Shown in pieces: positions 32,795-40,528 of a stretch of DNA of 64,000 bases. Source of the DNA: Desulfamplus magnetovallimortis (lineage in GTDB: Bacteria; Desulfobacterota; Desulfobacteria; Desulfobacterales; Desulfobacteraceae). Under the pieces are notes generated by a model. It had not been told where the DNA came from. It searched no databases and worked only from the letters and a program-made list of their open reading frames with translations. The stretch spans positions 1,811-65,810 of the forward strand of contig NZ_LT828551.1 in the NCBI RefSeq assembly GCF_900170035.1, written 5' to 3'. Every line of letters begins with the position of its first letter. Position 1 is the first letter of the stretch. Made by a program: the position numbers and the translations under genes.

Positions 32795-35167
32795 ATGAAA
32801 CAAGGTAAATCAATCCAGGCAGTAAGTACATTTTTCCAGAGTCATCCCTCGGTAATATGGGGCATGCTGGTTTTCATAACAATGTTTTCGGCTTTCCTGT
32901 TGTATCCACACAGCGGAAAAATCAGCTACCTGTACGAACAGGGTGACATTGCAGAAAGAGACATCAAGGCGCCCAGGGATTTTTTCATTGAAGATCGTGA
33001 AGCAACCCAGGAAAATCGCCACAAAGCCGGAAACAACATACAAATTGTATATGACTATGATCCTGCATTGCACCAGCAGCTTTCTGACAAAATTGATCAG
33101 GCATTTTCAATTCCCCGCAAACTCTACACTATAGACCCCCTGACAACAGAGACAACTTCCCCTTCCTTTGAAACCATAATGACCACAAAAGATAAATTTG
33201 AAAGCATTCTCGGCATTCCAATTGGGAAAGGGGCATTCAACATACTCTATAAGTATAACTTTGATACAGAAATCTCCGATAAAATAAAGATCATACTGAC
33301 AGAGATCCTTAAAAATGGCGTTGTGGCAAACAAGGATCTGCTTTTAAAAGAGGATGGTAAGGGAATTATACTCAGAACCATTGACTCGTCATCGGAAAAA
33401 GTGGTGGATAATCTGAAAATATTCTATGGACCTGACCAGTCAAAAACCATGGTGAGAATAATAGGAGACCCACTTCTTAAGGGAATCAACTACAATTTAA
33501 GCAACCTTATTGTTGATATCTGCCAACAGATGCTAAGACCTAATATCACAATGAACCGCAATGAAACGGAAAAAAGAATCAAGGCAGCAGAGGATACAAT
33601 AAAACCTGTCCTATACAAAATCAAACAAGGGGAGATGATTTTAAGGGAAGGAGAGCGGGTGGATGAGATTAAAATCATCAAGCTCAATGCACTGACAAGC
33701 CAGATCAAGGAAAAAAATGTGATGCTTGCCCGGGGCGGAGTGGCAATTGTGATTTTTTTATCACTTCTTGTTATCTATATTGTATCCCTTAGACACCACC
33801 AGTCAATTGAAAAATACCACAACAAAAATATCATTTTTCTATCACTTATGCTCATTCTGTTTCTAAGTATTGCCAGAATTGCAGCTCCCATTGCAGGAAA
33901 AGTTCCCCTTGACATGCCACTTAGCATAACAGTCGAATCCCTCTACCTTGTGGTGCCACTTGCTGCCGGAGCCATGACTGTCTGTCTTTTTCTTGAGTTT
34001 CAGGTTGCAATGTGCTTTTCCCTGATTCTATCACTTATGTGTACCATAATATTTGCCAGCAAAATGGAAGTATTCATTTTTATTTTGATGAGCAGCATTA
34101 CAGGTGCATACTGGATAAAAGAGTGCAGGGAGAGAAAAATTTTTATTACAGCTGGCCTTAAACTTGCCCTTTTCAATGCCGTACTTGCCATTGCCCTTGG
34201 CATATATTCAGCTCAGCCCCAACCGGACATTACAGTGTTACTTAAAAACACAGCCCTTGCAGCTATTGGGGGAATCACGGCAGGAATAATCACAGCAGGA
34301 CTTACCCCTGTAATTGAAATTGTCTTCTCCTATACAACCGAGATCAAGTACCTTGAGCTCTCCAACCTCGATCAGCCAATAATGAGAAGACTTATGATAG
34401 AGGCACCTGGCACCTACAACCACAGTGTAATTGTTGCAAATCTTGCAGAAGCTGCCGCATCGGCCATTGGAGTAAGCGGCCTTAAAACCAAGGTGTGTGC
34501 ATTTTATCATGATATAGGCAAACTTGATAAACCGCTCTACTTTATTGAAAATCAAAGTGATGGTAAAAATCGCCATGACAAGATATCTCCTTCAATGTCA
34601 GCGCTTGTTTTAATCCAGCATACAAAAAAAGGGGTAGAGTATGCCAGGGAGTACAAGCTGGGTCAGGATATAATGGATACAATCCAGCAGCATCACGGCA
34701 CAAGCCTCATTCGCTACTTCTACAACAAAAGCATCAAAATACACGGAGAAGATGGAGTTAAAGAGAGCGATTTCAGATACCCCGGCCCTAAACCCCAGAC
34801 AAGGGAGACCGGAATTGTCATGCTTGCAGATGTTGTTGAAGCTGCTCTCAGAACCCTTGAAAGGCCAACTCCGGCAAGGATTCAAGGCAGGGTGCAGGAG
34901 CTGATAAACGCAATTTTTGCAGACGGGCAGCTTGAAGAGTGTGAACTTACACTAAAAGATCTTCACCAGATTGCCAAAAGTTTCAACAAAATTCTTACAG
35001 GGCTTTACCACCACAGAATAGAGTACGACAATAAACCCCAGGAGCCTAAAAAAGAGAAAAATGGAAAACCGGAACATACAGATTCAGAACCTGCAAAAGT
35101 TGCCAAAGATCAGCCTCAGCCGGATAAAACAAAAAATCAGGCAAATCTTAAGCGCCTTGGGATATGA
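32795..35167 (+). CDS. 7TM-HD domain phosphohydrolase (PgpH-type)
   Basis: A 790-residue protein with a first helix at about 18-38 and a large extracellular 7TMR-HDED domain (DIAERDIKAPRDFFIEDREA). A cluster of seven helices lies at about 310-510, followed by a cytoplasmic HD domain (TYNHSVIVANLAEAAASAIG, then FYHDIGKLDKPLYF). In Gram-positive bacteria PgpH hydrolyses c-di-AMP; the substrate here is inferred. The last 38 residues (from KKEKNGKPEHTDSEPAKVAK) form a charged disordered tail. The gene overlaps the start of ybeY by 107 bp in another frame. Confidence 0.9.
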   Translation: MKQGKSIQAVSTFFQSHPSVIWGMLVFITMFSAFLLYPHSGKISYLYEQGDIAERDIKAPRDFFIEDREATQENRHKAGNNIQIVYDYDPALHQQLSDKIDQAFSIPRKLYTIDPLTTETTSPSFETIMTTKDKFESILGIPIGKGAFNILYKYNFDTEISDKIKIILTEILKNGVVANKDLLLKEDGKGIILRTIDSSSEKVVDNLKIFYGPDQSKTMVRIIGDPLLKGINYNLSNLIVDICQQMLRPNITMNRNETEKRIKAAEDTIKPVLYKIKQGEMILREGERVDEIKIIKLNALTSQIKEKNVMLARGGVAIVIFLSLLVIYIVSLRHHQSIEKYHNKNIIFLSLMLILFLSIARIAAPIAGKVPLDMPLSITVESLYLVVPLAAGAMTVCLFLEFQVAMCFSLILSLMCTIIFASKMEVFIFILMSSITGAYWIKECRERKIFITAGLKLALFNAVLAIALGIYSAQPQPDITVLLKNTALAAIGGITAGIITAGLTPVIEIVFSYTTEIKYLELSNLDQPIMRRLMIEAPGTYNHSVIVANLAEAAASAIGVSGLKTKVCAFYHDIGKLDKPLYFIENQSDGKNRHDKISPSMSALVLIQHTKKGVEYAREYKLGQDIMDTIQQHHGTSLIRYFYNKSIKIHGEDGVKESDFRYPGPKPQTRETGIVMLADVVEAALRTLERPTPARIQGRVQELINAIFADGQLEECELTLKDLHQIAKSFNKILTGLYHHRIEYDNKPQEPKKEKNGKPEHTDSEPAKVAKDQPQPDKTKNQANLKRLGI

Positions 35168-35528
35168 TAATCATGAAATTTCCATTGTCATAACCGATGA
35201 CGATCATATGCGGGAATTAAACAGTTCCTACAGAGGCATTGACAATACAACCAACGTACTTTCATTCTCCATGATCGAAGGTGATTTTCAGGATATGGGG
35301 GCAAACCTTCTTGGTGATCTTGTAATATCTCTTCCAACTGCACAAAAAGAGGCCATTGAATCAGGAATCACTCTTGAAGAGCGTCTCTCCCAGCTTCTGG
35401 TACACGGAATTTTGCACCTTGTCGGCTATGACCATGAAACAGGGGAAGATCAAGAGAGAAAAATGGTTGAAAAAAGCCTTGAACTTCTGAAACTGATAGA
35501 ACCAGAAAGCGAACTTGACTATTTTTAG
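35061..35528 (+). CDS. ybeY: Endoribonuclease YbeY
   Basis: A 155-residue single-strand-specific metal-dependent RNase for 16S rRNA 3'-end maturation and ribosome quality control. It has the zinc motif HGILHLVGYDHETGEDQE (H-x3-H-x5-H) and RGIDNTTNVLSFSMIEG. The only in-frame start giving the N-terminal strands is the ATG at 35061, inside the pgpH C-terminal tail region; the next in-frame ATG (MRELN) would remove a third of the protein. The start has GAAAAATGG without a strong Shine-Dalgarno, so it is probably coupled to pgpH translation. Confidence 0.93.
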   Translation: MENRNIQIQNLQKLPKISLSRIKQKIRQILSALGYDNHEISIVITDDDHMRELNSSYRGIDNTTNVLSFSMIEGDFQDMGANLLGDLVISLPTAQKEAIESGITLEERLSQLLVHGILHLVGYDHETGEDQERKMVEKSLELLKLIEPESELDYF

Positions 35529-35536
35529 GAGGCAGC

Positions 35537-36256
35537 ATGGCACAACTTGCAGTTAATGTTGACCACATAGCAACAATCAGAGAGGCAAGAAAGATAAACT
35601 ATCCTGACCCTGTTGCAGCAGCCTTTGCTGCTGAAACAGCAGGCGCAGATGGTATTGTTGTTCATCTCAGGGGAGATCGACGTCATATACAGGAGCGGGA
35701 TGTTAGAATTCTTAGGCAGACTGTCAGAACAAAACTTATACTTGAAATGGCATCGACTCCGGAAATGCTTGACATTGCGGCAGATATCAAGCCTGATCTT
35801 GTCACCCTTGTCCCTGAAAGAAAAGAGGAGATAAGCACAGAAGGTGGTCTTGATATAATAACCCACAAAGATGCCATAAGCAGAACTATTGAGCAACTTC
35901 AAAGCTTTAAAATCCTGGTCAGCATTTTCATTGACCCTGATTTAGAGCAGATAAAAACTGCCAAGAAACTAAACGCAGATATGATTGAAATTCATACAGG
36001 TGCTTTCTGCGATGCAAAGACCGAAAAGGAGCGGGAAGAGGAGTTTGGACGCATTGTGGAGGCCGCAAAGATTGCAAAAGAGCTTGAACTTGGTGTAAAT
36101 GCCGGTCACGGCTTATGCTACCACACCATAAAACGCTTCAGGGGGCTAAATGCCATTGATGAGTTCAGCATAGGTCACAGCATAGTTGCACGTTCCACCA
36201 TAACAGGTATGGAACAGGCTGTCCGTGATATGGTGGCACTTGTAAGAGAACTTTAA
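35537..36256 (+). CDS. pdxJ: Pyridoxine 5'-phosphate synthase
   Basis: A 239-residue TIM barrel that condenses 1-deoxy-D-xylulose 5-phosphate with 3-amino-2-oxopropyl phosphate. It starts MAQLAVNVDHIATIREARKI, followed by GIVVHLRGDRRHIQERDV, VTLVPERKEEISTEGGLDI, IEIHTGAFCDAKT and LGVNAGHGLCYHTIKRF. All family motifs are present. It starts 8 bp after ybeY, preceded by AGGAGG, so it is part of the phoH-pgpH-ybeY operon. Confidence 0.96.
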   Translation: MAQLAVNVDHIATIREARKINYPDPVAAAFAAETAGADGIVVHLRGDRRHIQERDVRILRQTVRTKLILEMASTPEMLDIAADIKPDLVTLVPERKEEISTEGGLDIITHKDAISRTIEQLQSFKILVSIFIDPDLEQIKTAKKLNADMIEIHTGAFCDAKTEKEREEEFGRIVEAAKIAKELELGVNAGHGLCYHTIKRFRGLNAIDEFSIGHSIVARSTITGMEQAVRDMVALVREL

Positions 36257-36339
36257 ATTTTCTCTTGAGAATATCTGTTTTTATCTTTATAACAGCATAG
36301 CAAAACTTTTGCCTCAACAAGGCAACAATCATTATAGAC

Positions 36340-36430
36340 GGTAGTGTCATAAAAGTGTTGATATCTTTTTGTGAAAGCCCTGCTGAATCAAGGTTTGTGA
36401 AGAGCTCATCAACATATTTGGGACACCACC
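36340..36430 (-). mobile_element. MITE-like element, family G copy 2
   Basis: A 91-bp reverse copy of 17864-17954. Its ends are GGTAGTGTCATAAAAG and TTTGGGACACCACC, with perfect 8-bp duplications TTATAGAC (36332-36339 and 36431-36438). It lies in the pdxJ-ppaC spacer. Confidence 0.93.
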
Positions 36431-36521
36431 TTATAGACAATCCACAAAAACACTGATGATCAATTGTCCCATTGATCATCGCTTTATATTAACCAAAGAG
36501 ACAATTTACTTAGGAGGTTTT

Positions 36522-37442
36522 ATGTCAATTTTAACGTTTGGTCACAAAAATCCAGATACAGACTCTGTCTGCGCTGCAATTGCACTTGCAGATCTTAAAA
36601 AGAAACTTGGTGAAGATATTGCTCCTGCCATGCAGGGTGAGCTGACACCTGAATCAAAGTTTGTTCTTGAAAAATTTGGTGTAGCTGCTCCGGAAGTTGT
36701 TACTTCATATGCAGGCAAGGATGTTTACCTGGTTGACCATTCAGATCTTGCTCAGAGTCCTGATGATCTTGGAAAGGCCAATATTCTGGGTATTGTTGAT
36801 CATCACAAACTTGGTGATGTCACAACATCACAGCCCTTAGAGTGCTGGATCTGGCCTGTAGGATGTACCTGCACCGTGATCAAATCAATGTATAACTTTT
36901 TTAATGTGGAGATTCCACAGGATATTGCAGGTATCCTGCTTTGTGCAATCCTCAGTGATACCGTTATTTTTAAATCTGCAACCTGCACAGATAAAGATAA
37001 GGCGGCATGTGAAGATCTTGCAAAGATTTCAGGTGTTGATGATGTTCAGGCACTTGGAATGGATATGTTCAAGGTTAAATCAGCAGTTGAAGGAACTCCA
37101 ATAAGAGACCTTGTAAAACGTGATTACAAAGACTTTGACATGAGTGGAAATAAGGTTGGTATTGGACAGCTTGAGGTTGTGGATCTTTCCATCCTTGACG
37201 GTGTTAAAGCTGATCTTGCTGCTGACATTGCCACCCTGAAAAAAGAGGGCGGACATCACAGTATATTCCTGCTTCTTACAGACATTATCAAAGAGGGTTC
37301 TGAAGTTCTTATCGTTTCTGATGATGACTCTGTTATTGAAAAAGCTTTTGGCGTAAAACCTGCCGATGGAAAAGCATGGCTTGATGGCGTTATGAGCCGT
37401 AAAAAACAGGTTGTTCCAAACCTTGAGAAAGCCTTTGCATAA
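36522..37442 (+). CDS. ppaC: Manganese-dependent inorganic pyrophosphatase
   Basis: A 306-residue family II pyrophosphatase of the DHH superfamily. The start at 36522 (MSILTFGHKNPDTDSVCAAI) follows TAGGAGGTTTT. Metal ligands are visible in GHKNPDTDS, LVDHSDLAQ and GIVDHHKLGD. The C-terminal DHHA2 domain contains KKEGGHHSIFLLLTDIIKEG. There is no regulatory CBS insertion. Sulfate reducers need pyrophosphate removal for sulfate adenylylation, which fits the proposed lifestyle. A strong bidirectional terminator follows. Confidence 0.95.
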   Translation: MSILTFGHKNPDTDSVCAAIALADLKKKLGEDIAPAMQGELTPESKFVLEKFGVAAPEVVTSYAGKDVYLVDHSDLAQSPDDLGKANILGIVDHHKLGDVTTSQPLECWIWPVGCTCTVIKSMYNFFNVEIPQDIAGILLCAILSDTVIFKSATCTDKDKAACEDLAKISGVDDVQALGMDMFKVKSAVEGTPIRDLVKRDYKDFDMSGNKVGIGQLEVVDLSILDGVKADLAADIATLKKEGGHHSIFLLLTDIIKEGSEVLIVSDDDSVIEKAFGVKPADGKAWLDGVMSRKKQVVPNLEKAFA

Positions 37443-37486
37443 AAACTTTGGTGATTGATTTTAAATCTTATCCCAATTCATAAATC

Positions 37487-37522
37487 AAAAAGGGGCAGAT
37501 CCCGAAGGATCTGCCCCTTTTT
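37487..37522. terminator. Bidirectional terminator between ppaC and the RnfB fusion gene
   Basis: AAAAAGGGGCAGATCC and GGATCTGCCCCTTTTT form a perfect 16-bp stem with a CGAA loop, and A and T runs are at the two ends. It serves both convergent genes. Confidence 0.95.
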
Positions 37523-37557
37523 AGTTTTTAAATCAAACTGTTATCATAATCATCACA

Positions 37558-39813
37558 TCACGCAGCAGATTTTTCAGGAGTACTCTTTTCAGGAGTGTTC
37601 TTTTCAGATGCACTCTTTTCATTTACCTCATCCACCTCTTCCTGAATCAAAGTTCTTTCATAGCAGAGCAATCCGCATTTAAGGCATCTTTCTGCCTCAT
37701 TCTGAGCCTTTTCAGGAGTGTAGCCATTATAAAGCTCAGCTACTTTGCCATTTTTTCCAGCCTTTAATGCACCAGATTCATTAAGAGGCATAAAATTTCT
37801 TGGCATTATCTGGACATTTTCCACAGAGGTTACTCCCTGCAGGATTGAACGCTTTGTCACAGGTCGTTTTACATCATTTACAGGAAGGCCATACATAAGC
37901 TTGTGAATTGTTGCAGCAGCACGCCTTCCGCCATTAATGGCAACAACAGCAGCACTGTATCCGCTCAATTCATCTTCAGGGGACAGAAAGCCAAGCTCTG
38001 CTTTATTTGAAGGTGCTTTATAAATTTCATAACCCTCCCAGAAAATAGGCTGTTGCTTTTTATCTGATGACGCACCCTGATCTGACAATTCATCTTTATC
38101 AGCAAAAGCAGTACCATTATCAGTTGAAGAGGTGGAAGAATTGTCAGAAATTTCCTGCACTTTAACAGCCTCATTTTCCTCACCTTCCTGCTCATTGAGG
38201 TTTGTCCTGATAAAAACAAGTTCAGGAAACCTTCCGGCAGATAGAATAACAGTCTGGGCATCAATCAACGTCTTGTTTCCTGTGGCAAGATCTGTACATT
38301 CAATCTGGCAAAGCTTTTCATCCTGACCAATTACTTTGGTAAGGCCGGCAGAATAAATAATTGTGGCTCCATTTCCGGTCATTGAATCAACAGAATCACT
38401 GTCAAAGTTAGATAATTCAGCAGTTTTTCTTGAAAGCACTGTAATATTTTCAGCACCCTGCTCACGACACACCTTCACAGCTTCAGAAGCCATGGAACCG
38501 CCACCGACAATCACCACGTTTCTGCCACATGGAATTCTCTGGGACTTCTGAATATCAGCCCTCAGAAGGTCAATCATGAGATATCCACCTGGAAAAACGG
38601 TTGTAATTTCAGAGATTTCACCCCTTGACAACCTGCTGTCCCATCCACCTGTGGCGGTAAATACAGCCTCGTATCCTTTTGCAAGCAGAGAAGGAATTGT
38701 AAAGTTTTCACCTGCTTTCATACCGGTTTTAACATTGACACCCATTTCAAGGATACCTTCAATATCCCAGTCAAGGACATCCATTGGCAATCTTTCATCA
38801 GCAATGGCAATTCTTAAAAGTCCACCAAGAATTGATGTTGCCTCAAATACAGTAGGCTCATGACCCAATCGTGCTGTAAAAAATGCAGCAGACAAACCTT
38901 CAACACCACCACCTATAACAGCAACTTTTCTACCGGTTGCAGGTGCTTTATATGGTTGAACTCTTTTACCGAGATCCATCTCTATGTCGCAGACAAAACG
39001 TTTCAGATTGTTAATGGCAACGGACTCATCAACAAGTTGCCTTCTACACTCAGATTCACAGGGAGCTGGGCATATTCTTCCTATTACAGTTGGAAAAGGA
39101 TTTCTCTCCTTGATTACCTGAACAGCACCCCCATTGTCGCCCTGACGGATTCTCGCCAGATATTCACGGATATCAATTCCAGTGGGACACGCCCTCTGAC
39201 AAGGTGTAATGCACTTATCCTCTGTATATTCCTTCATGATACGCATGGAAACAGAGGTGATTCTAATAATGTTCTTGGGGCATATTTTCTCGCATGTACC
39301 GCAGGCCGTACACTTTTCAACATCAACAACAGGAAGGCCATGTTCACCCATCTCCAGGGCACCAAACGGACATGCAGCAACACAGGTTCCCATGCCAAGG
39401 CAGCCAATATTGCACTCCTTCATGCCACCAAATACCATTGCAGCAGCACGGCAGTCATTTATGCCATCATACAGATATTTAACATCAGCATCTTTTGTTC
39501 CATAATAACATCCAGAACGGGCAATTTCAGGCTCCTTTTCTCCAATACTTACTCCCATAAGAGCGGCAATTGCAATGGCAACATCAGGCCCTGCAGCAAC
39601 GCATGAATCCGGAGATGATTTCCCGCTTGCAATGGCTTCTGCATTTGGAGTACATCCAGGATAGCCGCATCCTCCGCAGTTTGCCCCTGGAAGAACATCA
39701 TCTATTGCCGCAACAAGCGGATCCACATATACATAAAAAATTTTGGACGCAAACGCAAGCGCACCACCGATAACCAAACCCAGGCCACCCATCATAATTA
39801 CCGACTGTATCAT
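37558..39813 (-). CDS. RnfB fused to GltD/NfnB-like NAD(P)H oxidoreductase
   Basis: A 751-residue protein. The start at 39813 (MIQSVIMMGGLGLVIGGALA) follows GAGAGGAGAAAA. Domain order: membrane anchor (about 1-25), RnfB FeS motif GANCGGCGYPGC, a two-cluster ferredoxin (CNIGCLGMGTCVAACP, CTACGTCEKICP), the GltD N-terminal FeS domain (PCQRACPTGIDIREYLARI, CPAPCESECRRQL), FAD motif VIGGGVEGLSAAFFTARLGH and NAD(P) motif VIVGGGSMASEAVKVC. A roughly 50-residue acidic, serine-rich insert lies at about 555-605. CLKCGLLCYE comes near the end, followed by a repetitive EKSTPEKSA tail. It likely links ferredoxin and NAD(P)H pools at the membrane. No other rnf genes are present here. Confidence 0.9.
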   Translation of the reverse strand: MIQSVIMMGGLGLVIGGALAFASKIFYVYVDPLVAAIDDVLPGANCGGCGYPGCTPNAEAIASGKSSPDSCVAAGPDVAIAIAALMGVSIGEKEPEIARSGCYYGTKDADVKYLYDGINDCRAAAMVFGGMKECNIGCLGMGTCVAACPFGALEMGEHGLPVVDVEKCTACGTCEKICPKNIIRITSVSMRIMKEYTEDKCITPCQRACPTGIDIREYLARIRQGDNGGAVQVIKERNPFPTVIGRICPAPCESECRRQLVDESVAINNLKRFVCDIEMDLGKRVQPYKAPATGRKVAVIGGGVEGLSAAFFTARLGHEPTVFEATSILGGLLRIAIADERLPMDVLDWDIEGILEMGVNVKTGMKAGENFTIPSLLAKGYEAVFTATGGWDSRLSRGEISEITTVFPGGYLMIDLLRADIQKSQRIPCGRNVVIVGGGSMASEAVKVCREQGAENITVLSRKTAELSNFDSDSVDSMTGNGATIIYSAGLTKVIGQDEKLCQIECTDLATGNKTLIDAQTVILSAGRFPELVFIRTNLNEQEGEENEAVKVQEISDNSSTSSTDNGTAFADKDELSDQGASSDKKQQPIFWEGYEIYKAPSNKAELGFLSPEDELSGYSAAVVAINGGRRAAATIHKLMYGLPVNDVKRPVTKRSILQGVTSVENVQIMPRNFMPLNESGALKAGKNGKVAELYNGYTPEKAQNEAERCLKCGLLCYERTLIQEEVDEVNEKSASEKNTPEKSTPEKSAA

Positions 39814-39882
39814 TTTTCTCCTCTCTACAGTTTCCAGAAAAACCGATTGTGCAAAAAAACACATTTGGTAAAATTTGATGGT

Positions 39883-40021
39883 TTCGTAAAAAGTAAAAAT
39901 CTGCAAAATCGCAATTATTAATTTCAGTATTATAATATTTAATTTCAGTATTATAATCTATATTATATTATATTATAATTGCAAAAATGCGATAAACTGA
40001 CCTTTTTACAGGTTCATCAAA
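39883..40021. mobile_element. MITE-like element, family H copy 3
   Basis: The left end TTGATGGTTTCGTAAAAAGT and right end CTTTTTACAGGTTCATCAA are inverted and match H2 at 20629. The interior is A/T-rich with a direct repeat (TTTCAGTATTATAAT at two places). No clear target duplication is visible. The following 40022-40320 shows no gene. Confidence 0.65.
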
Positions 40022-40320
40022 CTTGATATCCTGGCAACTATATCTGCTCGATTTTCCACCAAGAAGCTCCATAAATTTAATAACTCAATTCTTATAACCA
40101 TCTGAAAAGTAAAAAGTCAAGATATGCATCAAAAATGGAGAGATCAAAATGGAGTACATTCATTGACATTGCAAAGATTATCCTGTACTTAATTCTGTTA
40201 ATATACTGTTTTTTTCTTGTTCAATTTCAATCAACTTAGGAACAGAGTCTAAATAACTTGCCCATACGCCTCAATTCCAGCACTCTTTTTATGGCTGTAG
40301 AGAGGAAGTTTGGTTAAGTT

Positions 40321-40494
40321 CTCAAAATCAACATCTTATTGCTTTTTCAGAAGTTATTGCCATTGTCTGAACCAGGATAACCAGGATGAATAGGATGCTA
40401 AGGATAGATAATCCTGCCTTATCCTGTTAATCTTGAGCATTCTGATTCAGACAGTGTTGACAAGGCTTACAAGACCATAGGTGTCGACTTTGAG
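40321..40494 (+). mobile_element. MITE-like element, family B copy 3
   Basis: This 174-bp element has ends CTCAAAATCAACATC and GGTGTCGACTTTGAG, flanked by 6-bp direct repeats TAAGTT (40315-40320 and 40495-40500). It ends 34 bp before the formate dehydrogenase start, so it lies in that gene's 5' region. Confidence 0.88.
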
Positions 40495-40528
40495 TAAGTT
40501 ATTTAAACCCATTACTTAGGAGCAATTC

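Noticed and set aside
38860-39606. 248-codon plus-strand frame opposite the RnfB fusion
   Set aside because: The minus-strand frame has clear domain motifs; the antisense translation has none.
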